From Isoetes taiwanensis (lineage: Eukaryota; Streptophyta; Lycopodiopsida; Isoetales; Isoetaceae), in assembly GCA_021234155.1 (NCBI GenBank), contig JAJEKV010000024.1, positions 12,126,913 through 12,190,912 of the forward strand: 64,000 bases of DNA. The letters run 5' to 3'. The position numbers and the translations under genes were made by a program. Shown piece after piece: positions 47,640 through 58,528 of the stretch. Under the pieces are notes generated by a model. The model had not been told where the DNA came from, did no database searches, and was given only the letters and a program-made list of their open reading frames with translations. The stretch's first letter is position 1; each line of letters begins with the position of its first letter.

Positions 47640-48825
47640 AGAACCAGGTGAGTTTTGCAAAGAAAATCCCCACCAAACATCTCTTTACTGATAAAATAAA
47701 TATTAAGCTATGCCACTGCTTCGTCCCCTCGGATGATGTCATAGTACAATACGAACCTGAACGCCTCACCACCGATCGAGAGATTGAGATTTGAGCAGCA
47801 CCAGTACCAGGAGGCATGTCAACGACCATCACGTCAAGCTTCCCCCATGCCACTCCAGTGCACTTATCACCTACAAATCGACTTTTCAAATTTCGTGTGC
47901 TTATACATCAACCAAATCCACCGAAGTCCAGCATTTGACATGCAAGAGTAATATTGAACTCTGCAATTGACTCTCTCACATGTTCTGACCTATCTTCTAC
48001 AATCTGAAAATTATCATAGATTTACCAGTTGCATATAAGAGTACATCTATTTTATGTGCTAATATTGCCTTACAAATTACCATAAAGAAGTAACATGAAA
48101 ATCCTGATGTCTTTCTTAGTTTTTTGATATAAATGCATACCACTTCTAATTTGTTCTTTTTCCATTCATTCTGATTTTTGAGTAATTTCAAAACTTGTAA
48201 GCAGCCCATTCTGCAATGCAATTTAAAAATTCCTATACACGTACTAAGATAAAACCGAATCGAGTACAAACATACCATAGGTCCTCTCCAAACAACTGGA
48301 GAATCTTTGTCGACCAGAAAGCCCATGGACATACAACGAACTCCATAATTCTCCAAGGGTATCATTCTTGACTCTGCAGTTTGAAGGATATATATAATCT
48401 TCTTTTCCATAATAATAAAAATAGCATATATGTACGAAATCATTGAATGGACCATTTCAAGTCAAACAAAGACTGAATCCACAAGAGGGTCGGCCATTAA
48501 GTTTGGGAAAGGACCATATACGTCCCTGATCTAAAATTCCCACTCTAAGGCCACAATGCATAGCCATTGCAATCGCCAAATTCACTTGTTGTAAGCAACG
48601 CAAAATGTCGAAAAGAAAGGTTATCCTAGGCATCATATTACGCACCCTAATTTAGAATTCGATATTTTTTTTTTTAAATTTGTACAGTACAACCCAAATT
48701 TTTCAAGTTTCTTGGTTCAAAATATTGATGCCTTCACCGCAGAGTCTCTTGTAGAGACAACCAACAAATAAACTCATACCTGCCAGATCGGACTTTCCGA
48801 CTCCACCCTTGCCGGATGCTACAAA
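47640..48825 (-). pseudogene. INDH/NUBPL-type P-loop Fe-S protein fragment, disabled
   Basis: INDH (NUBPL in animals) is a mitochondrial Mrp-type ATPase that delivers Fe-S clusters to complex I. On the minus strand, in order: the deviant Walker A ASGKGGVGKS (about 48818-48789) with a donor after DLAG; an in-phase exon VNLAIAMAMHCGLRVGILD (about 48600-48535); a frame change, after which DVYGP is followed by [24 protein letters not shown] and SPVVWRGPM (about 48372-48278); and LDVMVVDMPPGTGAAQISIS (about 47835-47775). The homology then fades. The order matches Mrp/INDH proteins. Walker A keeps GKGGVGKS, but the next residues read DLA. Frame changes and the missing ends make it a fragment. INDH is favoured over HCF101 or NBP35 by [14 protein letters not shown], but this is not certain. 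Confidence 0.8.
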
Positions 48826-49332
48826 GAATTATATGATCAACCCCGTGAAGCTCCGGCTTCATTAAAGGGGGCTTCACCTTTCCGGTACATTAGCATAAAA
48901 GCAAGGTTTACGCCAACGACACTACGTTCTCGCATCACCGTAAAAAGAAGGCCACGCATCATAAAACCATGACAATTTAGGGTACGCCATCTCCTACCAT
49001 CATCCCGCCGATGCTCTACTAAACTAACGACTCCAAATGTTCACCTCAAGGCTAGCTCCTAGACAAGCAAATGTATTTAGAACTGTGCCCATTCATAGCT
49101 GCATGCAGAGTCGGCAGAATCAAACTTCCGGTTAGCCGGTATGCACAGCAGCCGCCTGGCAACAGGGATGACCTAACATTTACAAACTTACAAGAAGTTT
49201 TAGCGATTTTTGGCATATTCTAGGTATATGCTAGCATATACCATGAATATGCCAAAAACCCACATAAACAAGGGATTGCCCCCCTAGGGGCAACCCAAAA
49301 AGAAGATATATTGAGATTGATATCATGGTAAG

Positions 49333-50645
49333 AAGCTCTTTTATGTGGTGACTGAGTTTTATTATGTGGAACAGTTGGCAGCTTGCCTCTCTGACAGTTT
49401 AGACAGTGAAGATCCTATCACATTGAAGCATGGGCCTTGGGAGTTATGTTTAGCAACAAAACTTTTAAGGGAGAGGTATACTGATTAGGTAACCTTTTCC
49501 AGATATGTAATAATCGGATTATTTCTTATTGAATTTTATTATCTCATTGTGGTACATCAGGTCAAAAGGTCTGGCATCAGTGTGGGCACCTTATATTAAG
49601 TTAATGCCAGAGTCCATTCCACTTCCTATGTTCTTCAACAAACTGGTAGGTAGGCCTGGAGGATCGACACGTTAGAGATAATTCGTTTCATTAAAAGTTT
49701 TAATCAGTTTCTATTGTTTGAATGTTTTCTTCTCAGGGGTTGAATAATATACAAGATGAATTTGCAAAGGATGAAGTGCAATCCATGAGAAAGTTTGTTG
49801 TCTCTGCATTTCAATCATTGGAGAAAAATGAGACGGCCGGAGCAAAGTTTTCTAGATTTGGTAATGTTAGATTTACTCATTAAATTTTAGACACATAGGA
49901 ACTCAAGGTAGTATTGCTACTTAAAAGAGAACACTGCTGATTTTCGAGCTCCTTTTGCAAAGCTAATGAAATATGGGAACTACATTGCCAAGAAAAGCAG
50001 CCAGTTGCGGCGATAAAGCAATGCCATACTTCCAACAAAATGAATTGGCTATTTCAATGCCCATTCCTGTTACAACTCTTTTGCTTAATATAACCTACCA
50101 AAATGGGCAGAGGCGGCCATTTGGGTAGTTATCTTTAGATATATTCTGTGTTGTTCCTCGATGGCCTTGTAGCTTATTCATGCTTGAGAACAAATGACTA
50201 TTGGATCATATTAGAGGGCATCCATGCACAATTTATCCTACACCTAATAGCTTAATTAATGCTTAACGGCTGGAAAATGGAGGCTCGCACGCATTTCATC
50301 TTCCCTAGAACCAGTGGCCATTCCAATTTCTCTTGTAAACAGGTTTGAAGTGGTAAAACTATCATCAGCGTTAGGCATTTTTAGGCATTTTTAGTCATGG
50401 TGATAGAGACATACACATATAAAGCTTGCAGAGAATGTTTTCATGCTATCCTTTATGATATACATCCTCCATTATACTCTTGTTGGGTCTCTGATGTTAC
50501 GTCGTAAATTTATTTTGTGCAGTTTGGGCGTTATCCATTGTCTTTAGCTCAACTTGCAGGTTTGACTGGAATGATGGGACTTCTACCTCTCAGAAGCATG
50601 TGCTTGTCCCATTCTTTGGTATGAGTAGAGGAGCCAGAATGGAAG
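49333..50645 (+). pseudogene. SET-domain methyltransferase-like gene, middle exons
   Basis: Exons are about 49333-49475 (YYVEQLAACLSDS, WELCLATKLLRER), 49561-49645 (SKGLASVWAPYIKLMPESIP), 49737-49860 (GLNNIQDEFAKDEVQ) and 50523-50645 (VWALSIVFSSTCRFDW, KHVLVPFFGMSRGARMEG). Their phases (2, 0, 1, 1) join without a stop. LLREx..SVWAPYIxxMPES and the WALSIVFS block are typical of the Rubisco/SETD methyltransferase family. The expected D-M-x-N-H catalytic segment reads GMSRGARME, so the Asn-His pair is missing. The first exon has no convincing acceptor; the 5' exons lie 12 kb upstream. I infer one gene split by the inserted element and probably no longer functional. Confidence 0.6.
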
Positions 50646-51042
50646 GTAATCCACCAACTCACTACTAGTAGTATTTGTATGAATTTTGGAGTTATCAATA
50701 TCAAAGTGTTTAATTTGGTAAGGAAATTCTAATGCAAACATGAAAGGGCATATTCAATTCTGAACCGTTTCTAGTAGAAGCCTTGTATCGTTACTAACTA
50801 GTTTTAGCTGAAAAATTTGTGATTTTAGTGGTTCTAGACGTGCCAAATGCATCACTTAGACTGTTCGTAGAAAGTGAAGTTGGCAAGGGGACAAATATAT
50901 TTGTCAATCCCAGGGAAGTACAATAGAATAGAATAGAATAGTACAGAAAGACATACATTCCTTTTTTAGGGTGGGTTTCATCACTAGAAAGAAAGCCCGT
51001 GTTATGAAGTATTGATAATTTTATAAACCTGGTCTTACGCAG

Positions 51043-52101
51043 CTTCTACTTTTGCAAACCAAACCAGCGATAGAGCAAGGCTTTTTCGGAACACTCAGGT
51101 ACTGGTTATTAATTTGAGTATTTCAAATGTTTTTCCTGTCTGAAACACAAGTTATATAGTTGGATGGTTATCTGGTTCAATTTTCTTCATTGGAAGAGTC
51201 AGCTTATGAATCCTTCTAAAAAGTTCCAATTCCTGGAGTTGCACCTTTGACATATTTCCCTTCCTTTCAGTGTGTCTTTGTCAATAAACTTTTCTATTAT
51301 GTGTTTGTAATGCATGCATTTTAACTACCTCGACTCCAATTAAACTGCTCAGGCCTAATAAAACTTTTCTATCCAAAAATTGTCATTTAATCAAGCTTCT
51401 AAATAACCACAAAGGTCTTCAAAATAATGTGTGGTGTTACCTGATTAAGTAAGCCTTTTAAGGCTATAGAAATGCATAGTTTTCTAGCAGGATGCACAGT
51501 CCTTCAAGAAACAGAGATATGGAGGTATGTTGAACCTCAGATATTGTAGTTTATCAGTATATATCTTTTATGTAATTTCAATATATGGAACTTTTTTGCA
51601 GGATTTAGCAAATTGGTATTTTTCTAGCTATGGAGGAGTGAATAACAATAGGCATCTCACTTTGCAAATAGCATCAGATGCAGTCAAGACGATTGCTGCT
51701 AGAATGGATTCAGAATCTTCTAAAGATATGGGAGATTTTTCTATTGGAACTAATGGATATAATCCTTAAGATTTTTAGGGCGGAAGCACAACGACAACAA
51801 CAGGCAGAAGCACAGCGGCAACAAATAGAGCAACAGCAACAGCAGCAAGCAGTGGTCTCAAGTGCTGCTGCTCCAGTACCTGTCCCAGTTCAAGATAAAA
51901 GATCTGGTTTAAAGTTCGGATTTACTTCAAAAGCCATCGTTACGAAGGTAAATTTATATTTCATCATCGGCAGGATCTAAAAAAGTCATAATCTGTAATG
52001 TATTTTGGTTTCAGATGCGAACAGGAACTGTGACAAAAAAAATGAAAGTTGTAGCCAAAGTTGCAAATGTTTTCAAAGAAGATTCAGACAATGAACAGTG
52101 A
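51043..52101 (+). pseudogene. 3' exons of unidentified gene, possibly the end of the SET-like gene
   Basis: Candidate exons are 51043-51098 (ASTFANQTSDRARLFRNTQ, in phase with the preceding SET exon), 51491-51524 (DAQSFKKQRYG), about 51602-51770 (DLANWYFSSYGGVNNNRHLT and LQIASDAVKTIAARMDSESS), 51779-51947 (Gln-rich, then KFGFTSKAIVTK) and 52015-52101 (a KKMKVVAKV basic part ending VFKEDSDNEQ). The last two join cleanly in phase. The join from 51524 to 51602 breaks phase, and the third block ends in a stop before the fourth. The Gln-rich segment plus acidic terminus suggests a nuclear protein, but I do not recognise the family. Confidence 0.4.
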
Positions 52102-52188
52102 TATGATGTTTTGTTCGGTAAGTTGAACTTATTTCAGGTTAATATTGAATGTATATGTAGAAATTTATGGATTTAGGAAAATACAAAT

Positions 52189-52490
52189 CTGAGGCCATGC
52201 TGTAAAATTCACTTTGCTATATTTTGCAAATATTCTATGCAATTCCAGCCTTTTGAAATGGTTTCAAAGAGTAAGTGGGGCACATTGGAATCAAAACAAC
52301 ATAGTATCTGCGATTGCAAAGTAGCACAATGAACTTCATTTTCAGCTAGTCTGCTGCAAGAAAATATTTTCTGAGGCCATGATGTAAAATTCACTTTGCT
52401 ATATTTTGCAAATATTCTATGCAACTCCAGCCTTTTGAAATTCTTTCAAAGAGTAAGCGGGGCACATTGGAATCAAAACAACATTGTGTT
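52189..52490 (+). repeat. 183-bp tandem duplication
   Basis: TGAGGCCATGMTGTAAAATTC starts units at 52189 and 52372. About 120 bp are shared in each unit, through GGGGCACATTGGAATCAAAA. Confidence 0.85.
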
Positions 52491-54517
52491 GCTTCAAAAA
52501 GGTTTTAATGTTTCGGGACATGGTATTGACATTGTGCAAGCCAGGATGCCGAGATGGATTGCCAGTTTCGTATGTGTTTGGGTTTTCTATTTAAAATTTA
52601 GATTCCACGCAATCAACAGTTCATAGGTGACTGTTATATAAGTGGAGATCCCTGTAGAAGTATCCTCGGTCTTTCAGTGGTCATTCTCATGCATATGTAT
52701 GTTCATGGATTTTGATGCACTAATTCGGCATGGAGCTGCATTTTGATTGCTTCTCTCATTATCAACTGCTTCCTATCTGAAGCTCATATTTCTGTTGACT
52801 GAAGGAGCTTATTTGAAGAGAGTGAATAGGTTGAAGAGTGAAAAGCTCATGGGCTCTTGGTATCTTAGGTGCTTAGTTACGGAACAAGGGTTGAAGAAAG
52901 CCACTCCACGTCTCAACAGGAAGGGATTATACCGTCAAATTTTTGGTCATCCATTTCAAGTTTCTACTATTTGAGGAATCCATTTTCTGGTCGAAGTTTT
53001 GTGCAACGTTTAAGCCTTTATTTTCATCCATTGCAACATGTTTGAAGTTACAATTGCAACACGTTGAAGAGGCATAAATTTCCTCTTTGTGGGATGGACA
53101 ATCCACTAGTTAAATCTATGGTGAATATCCTAAGCATGATAACCCTTAGATTTGAAACCCTAAAAACGTAGTACCAGTGTGTAAAATACAACTAAGGTTA
53201 TAATGGCCAATAGAATTCCAAAATCGTACATTTTTATAGCAATACAAAAACACATTAAATGTGCTCCTCATGAATCCAAGGAAAACTTGGGATCGGGTCT
53301 CAAATTTACAATGTCTTTGGAGCGCATAGTTAGACATGCTTGTTATTTTGGTTTTTTTTTTCCTTGTCGGTCACAAAATCATATGTTATTTAATGCTAGG
53401 TTTTTTGAGCTGCCATATACCCTTTGCATTTTGAAGACAGAGTTTGAGTGTGGAACTAGAGTATGCACTCGAATTGTTGTAGAAACCCAGCCTTTTGTGC
53501 AGGAGCAGAACACATGCCTTGCTATATCCGCCTCCTAGGCGACTACTACAAGGCACAGGTATGGATTTGTACTTGGTGTTTCCATCTTATGGTGCAATCT
53601 TCCTTGGCCAATTCGAATTGGTTCTTGGAGCTCTTTTCCTTGTTTGTGGAAGATGCCTATGCCTTTGCCAGGTACATGTTTGTTCTTTGATGTATTATTT
53701 GTTGGTTGTGTGAAAATTTGGATGGTTTTTGTGGTAGATTGTTTGCCTTTGTATCATAGCTTGTGGAGACCCTGGGAAACATTAATGCTTGTATTGATTT
53801 ATGACTTACTGTAATGGATCATAGGAATCATGTGTCCTCTACTATTCAGACTATTATCACTAATGCGGTCGTGCGCAGAGTGAGGGCTGTTTTGTCGAGG
53901 CACCAAAGGCAATACAAACTCCTTTTGAGTGGTCGTAAGAGAGGGGGGCAATGAATAATTTTATTGTTAGTAGCTAAATGAATGATGACACTTCTTGCCC
54001 TAGACGAAATGTGGCTCTATATTGGACTTAGTTAGGTTTGAAATTTATTAGGTCTACTATCGAGTCATATTAACATGGGCAATTTTCAAGATTTAAGAAA
54101 ACTTCACAAGTCTTTTGGACCTACTTCAGTTAGACATGCATGGATGCCAGCAAGGTGTATCAAGTCTAAGGACCCCAAAATTTTGGAGTGCACCCCAACC
54201 ATTAGCCTAGTGTATGGTCATGTTGGAAGGGTCTGAGTTGAAAGGTCATGAAGACTTTTCTAAGCTTATCTTCAAATGTCAATGGTCATTTGTTTTTTTA
54301 GCCTTATAATCTTCGTATTCCAATGAACAGTGATATGAGCAATCCAACAACGATTTTCCATAGTCATTTGTTTTTTGTAGCCCTTATGATCATTCCAATT
54401 GAAGCATAACCTTTTACATATCAACATGCTTAACAATATAATTCCAAGAGTATTGCATCATTCCCTCTAACTATAAGCTAGAGATTGTGCAATTGAAGTA
54501 GCAATTTTGATTGATTG
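52491..54517. other. Unannotated stretch
   Basis: About 2 kb without a recognisable gene or transposon end. Open frames such as 53203-53538 (111 codons) show no motif. Confidence 0.35.
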
Positions 54518-54594
54518 TGAAAACATGACTTTGAACTATGATTTAAGCCACTTCACCCTTGGGCCACGGAGGGCAACCCTCTGTGCGCAGCACC
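54518..54594 (+). repeat. Dispersed hairpin repeat
   Basis: GAAAACATGACTTTGAACTA, then TGATTTAAGCCACTTCACCC and the hairpin CACGGAGGGCAACCCTCTGTG plus CGCAGCACC. It matches the inverse of 42805-42890 and of the window's right end (63931-64000). Confidence 0.75.
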
Positions 54595-54733
54595 TTTTTC
54601 TTTTTCTTTTCCTTTTCCTTTTCCTTTTCCTTTTCCTTTTCCTTTTCCTTTTCCTTTTCCTTTTCCTTTTCCTTTTCCTTTTCCTTTTCCTTTTCCTTTT
54701 CCTTTTCCTTTTCCTTTTCCTTTTTCTTTTCCT
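54595..54733 (+). repeat. (CCTTTT)n microsatellite
   Basis: About 22 nearly perfect units of CCTTTT, with CTTTTT variants at both ends, directly follow the hairpin repeat. The long repetitive reading frames across it on both strands are not genes. Confidence 0.95.
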
Positions 54734-55365
54734 GCACCCAAACAATGCATAAGTTAGCAAGTTCATGGCAACTACACAAGGGGCGTCAGGTAAGCAGTAA
54801 AACATTCTGGCTCATCGCCCTTCACCTACTATTTTCAGTAAGAATACCAAACCTCTTGAATGTATATTCTATCATAACCAGTTATTACCATCTAAGCAAT
54901 ATATTGGAACAATAGAACATGCTGTTACATCAGCCCAATATTCCATGTTAAAAGCAATGACGCATCTGCTAAAAAACTCAAGGATATGCAACATCTAATT
55001 TATGAATTAAATTTATCATGTACACAACATATCCCTTCACCATATTGCCTCTTTCAACTACCAAATAATCTGGTAGTTAGCATTCTATCAGCATATGATC
55101 TTTGCTAATATAGATCTGGCTCAGTAGAATCCTATCAATCAAATAAATTAGAAATAAAGCAAGATAAGTTAAAGGATAAGCCATAAGCAATTTCGACCTG
55201 CATAGTCGTATTATCCCACCTCCTTTAATTTTCCTGTATATATTTAGTGCTGGAGATACCTATTAGACCTTGTTTACAGCTTAATCACCACTTAAAAAGG
55301 GATAATATTTTGAGAACGTAATGGATTAAGCATGCATAGTGCATATCATAAAACTAAAGCCACGT
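54734..55365. other. Unannotated AT-rich stretch
   Basis: No motif is seen. The 5' part of the tyrosine-recombinase element may begin here, but I cannot locate its terminal repeat. Confidence 0.35.
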
Positions 55366-55369
55366 GCAA

Positions 55370-58300
55370 TCCTTTCTGGCAGTCTATCTGTTCCTCGCAG
55401 CAGGTCTTGCATTGGATTCAATTTAGTTATCGCCTCCCTTAGTCATCGTCTCGTCCATCTGATGCTTTTTCTGCCCCGAAACACTCTTCTTTGTCTGCCC
55501 ACCTAGATTCTGCACAATCTATCGTTTCTGATCTCTTGCATATAGGTGCCGCGTCCCCCTGTCCTCTCCTGCCCTTTCTTTTGCTCCCCCTTGGGTGTCG
55601 TCCCCAAAGGCCTAAACAAGTTCCGGCTTATCCTGGACTTGCGATGTTTAAACTCTTTCTTGACGATCTTCTCCTTTTGGTATGAGTCTCTTGAGTTGCT
55701 TTCACATTTATGTCTGACTAATGATTTTCTCTTTGCGGTCGACCTTAAGTCTGTTTATCACCATGTCTCTATCTGCCCCCCTCACCGCTCTTTTTTGTGT
55801 TTTGAGATCGAAGGTCTGTTTTACGTCTTTCATGTCCTCCCATTTGGTCTTGCTTCCGCCCCTTTCGTCTTTACCAAATTAGTGAGACAGTGATTCAGTT
55901 TTGGCGGGATCAGGCCGTCAGGGTATTCGCTGGTTGCCCTATGTCGATGATATCTTATTTTTATACCAGTCCCTCCCTGAGTCTCTCCAGATTCGTGTCA
56001 TTACCGACTTGCAGACAGGCCGGTTTTCTCTTGGCATGGAAAAAGTGTCGTTTCCATCTCTCACACCGCACAATCTTCTTAGGTTTCATAGTAGATGCTC
56101 ATGAAGGTTTTCTTCGAATTTCTCGGGCCAAGAAGGAGCGGGTTTTGTCTCTTTGTTCTAGTCTGTTGTCCTCCTAGTATGTCACCCCTTGCCTAATTGC
56201 CCGTTTTCTTGGCTTCATCCAATCTCTGCGCTTAGGCCTGGGCCATCTTTGTGCTGCCTTGTCTTGGGGCCTCAATTTAGACCTGCGTGATGCAGACCTT
56301 TGGGATACCCCTCTCCTTTTGTCCCCTCTTGCGACACAAGAGATCCAGCTTTGGGAGACCGTTATACGCCATTTCGACAGAGCCCCTATATGGCCCCCCA
56401 CTGTGGTCAAATCTACCTTGGGTTTTGATGATAGCGATGAGGGATGGGGCAGCTGGCTTTCACGTCTGGGTTCTCAGCTTCTCTCCTTCTCTAGTGTCTT
56501 TTCAGCAGACGCTCGCCTCCAATCTTCCACTTGGCGCGAGCTCTTTGCTTTTTTTTTCAAATCTTGCAGCAGTGTGCTTCGTTACTGACCGCATCCCGCG
56601 TGATAGCTCGCGGGGATAACCAGAATGCGTTTTTTTTTTTTTTTTTTGTTGCAGAATGGCGGTTCGTGATCTCCTATACTTCATTTTTTGCTTCTAAAAG
56701 TACTATTTTTTTGCTATCAGTTTCATATCCAGTTGGAGCAGGTTTGGGTTCCATGTTTGGAGAATGAGCGGGTTGATGTCTGTCAAAGATCTGGGCCTTT
56801 AATGAGTTTTCCTTATCCCCCTCTGTTTTTCATCTATTGGAGAAGCATAGGGGCCCTCATCATGTGGATCATTTTGCTAGTCCATCTAATGCCTTGCTGC
56901 CAGTCTTCAATACTAAGGATTCTTACCCTCACCGGATTGCGCCAGATGCATTGTCCTATGATTGACATTTGTTCAATAACTACGCTTTCCTACGCCTGCC
57001 TTGATTCCCGAAGTATTGCATCACGTTCGTCTTTGCAGAGCGCAGCTTACGCTAGTAGTTTTCTCTTGGCCTTCTGCACCTTGGTGTCCTTTCTAATTGG
57101 TAGCCCTTTATTCAGGATGCAGTTTTCTTTCATGAATTTGCACATGCCTTACTTCCATCACTCTCTTCCCGCATCGCGGGCTCTCGCCGGCATGCCACCT
57201 TATTTGCCTTATGTTGTAATTTTTCAATTGAATGAATCTTTCTTGTTTTTCATCTAGTCATTTCCTTTTTTGTATTTTTCGACTCATTAGTGTTGTAATG
57301 TTTAGGTTACATTTGATAGTTTAAGGGTTGGTTTGGCATCTATTGATTATCGTGTGAATGGCTAGGAGTAATCCAGGTTTGAGGTTATTCTGGGTTTTGA
57401 CTATTGTGTTTTTTCTCGTTTTTCCAGATATCTTACCTTTCTTCGACGATCCCTCTTTGCCCTTCTTCATCTCGGCTTTGGTGTCTGTCCTCCAGTCAGG
57501 TGCATCGTCTACCTTGCTCAGTTACTCTTTTGCCTGACTATCTTTTCATCATTGGTGCTGCTCGCAGCAGGTTGCAGTACGCACTACCTGTCTCCTCCCT
57601 ACATGTTGCCGCTTATTTCTCCTCGTTGGTATCTGCCCATTGCAGTCCTAACTCCATAAGGATCGCTTCTGCTGCAATCACATTTTTTCATGGCATAGTC
57701 AACTTCCTGTCTCCTTGCTCTACGCCCCTTTCTGCCTTTGTCCGTCAGGCGGCTCTACGCGTCCATAGTCCTTCACGGGTGCGTTTACCTTTGACTGCAT
57801 CCCATGTTTGCCAGATCATTTCATTACTTACCCCTTCACATGTCGATTGGCGTTGTGTTATGAAAGCTTGCCTTGTCACAATCTGCTTTGCTAGTTTTCT
57901 TCGTATCTCTGAAGCCTTACATGAATTGGCACGATCTTTCTTTCTTTCCCGTCCATGTCGAGTTGTATCCACAAATCCAAGTGCGATCAAACTGCTGTCG
58001 GTCAAGAAGTTCTCACAGCTTGCACTTTTTCTCCCCTTTGTCCTGTGATGTTACTGAAGCATTTGTTATATCTGCATGTAGTTTTCGCGCCTCTGACGCA
58101 CCTACAGGTGGTCCGCTTTTTCACTTTTCCTTGTCATCCTCGCGCCCGTTGTTATATGCCGATGCCCGCCCCTGGTGGTTCGAGTCTCTGCATCTTATCG
58201 GCTTGGAGCCTCGGGCGTTTGGCACCCATGCAGGTCATAGGGATGGCGCCACCACCCCTGCTGCTTCTTCCATCCCTTCGGACATTGTCCGTTCCCATGG

Positions 58301-58440
58301 GCATTGGCGCTCTGCTTCCTCCCATTCACACTATATTCTTCCCAACACACAGGAGCGCCTCACCGTGTCTCGCCATCTTGGTCGTTGAGGTAGGTTCCTC
58401 CACTATCGGCCACTTGTTTGTATCTCAGGACCCATCCTAG
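55370..58440 (+). pseudogene. DIRS/Ngaro-type retrotransposon Pol: reverse transcriptase, RNase H, tyrosine recombinase
   Basis: These elements integrate with a tyrosine recombinase instead of an integrase. The reverse transcriptase shows SPLGVVPKGLNKFRLILDLR, FAVDLKSVYHHVSI and LPFGLASAPFVFTKL; after a frame change come LPYVDDILFLY (about 55938, YVDD intact) and TIFLGFIVDAHEG. RNase H shows TLGFDDSDEGWGSWL, SSTWRELFA and IARGDNQNAF. Then LEQVWVPCLENERVD and, one frame over, GPHHVDHFASPSN. The recombinase (57404-58388) has CFASFLRISEAL with the first catalytic Arg, then FGTHAGHRDGATTPAASSIP and GHWRSASSHSHYI with the terminal Tyr. The H-x-x-R motif reads HAGH, so its Arg is lost. Multiple frameshifts and a T-run insertion (about 56630) show decay. 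Confidence 0.82.
57202..57420 (+). other. Non-coding spacer or intron within the tyrosine-recombinase element
   Basis: AT-rich sequence separates the RNase H part from the recombinase part. It ends in CTCGTTTTTCCAG, which resembles a splice acceptor, just before the recombinase frame. It could equally be a spacer or small insertion. Confidence 0.35.
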
Positions 58441-58528
58441 GAATGCTACGGTTCTATTGCATTAGGGATGCCACCTCATCTCATTTCCCTATTTATGGCC
58501 CATTTTTCCTTTCTTTGGCTATCGACGT

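Larger units (their letters stand above)
37865..49306 (-). mobile_element. Candidate non-autonomous Helitron carrying captured gene fragments (11.4 kb)
   Basis: Helitrons are rolling-circle transposons. They begin with TC, end with a hairpin plus CTRR, and insert between A and T without a target duplication. On the minus strand this segment starts TCTTCTTTTTGGGTTG (49306) and ends with a perfect 8-bp stem, TGCCCGGCATCGCCGGGCA, then CACGTTCCTAG (37865). The flanks are A on the 5' side and T on the 3' side. It sits between exons of a SET-like gene that join in phase. Inside, in sense orientation, are intron-containing fragments of a kinesin-14 gene and an INDH/NUBPL gene. No Rep/helicase is visible, so it would depend on another element for movement. 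Confidence 0.6.

Noticed and set aside
54536-54805. Long Lys/Arg/Glu- or Phe/Leu-repeat open frames
   Set aside because: They are translations of the CCTTTT microsatellite on both strands.
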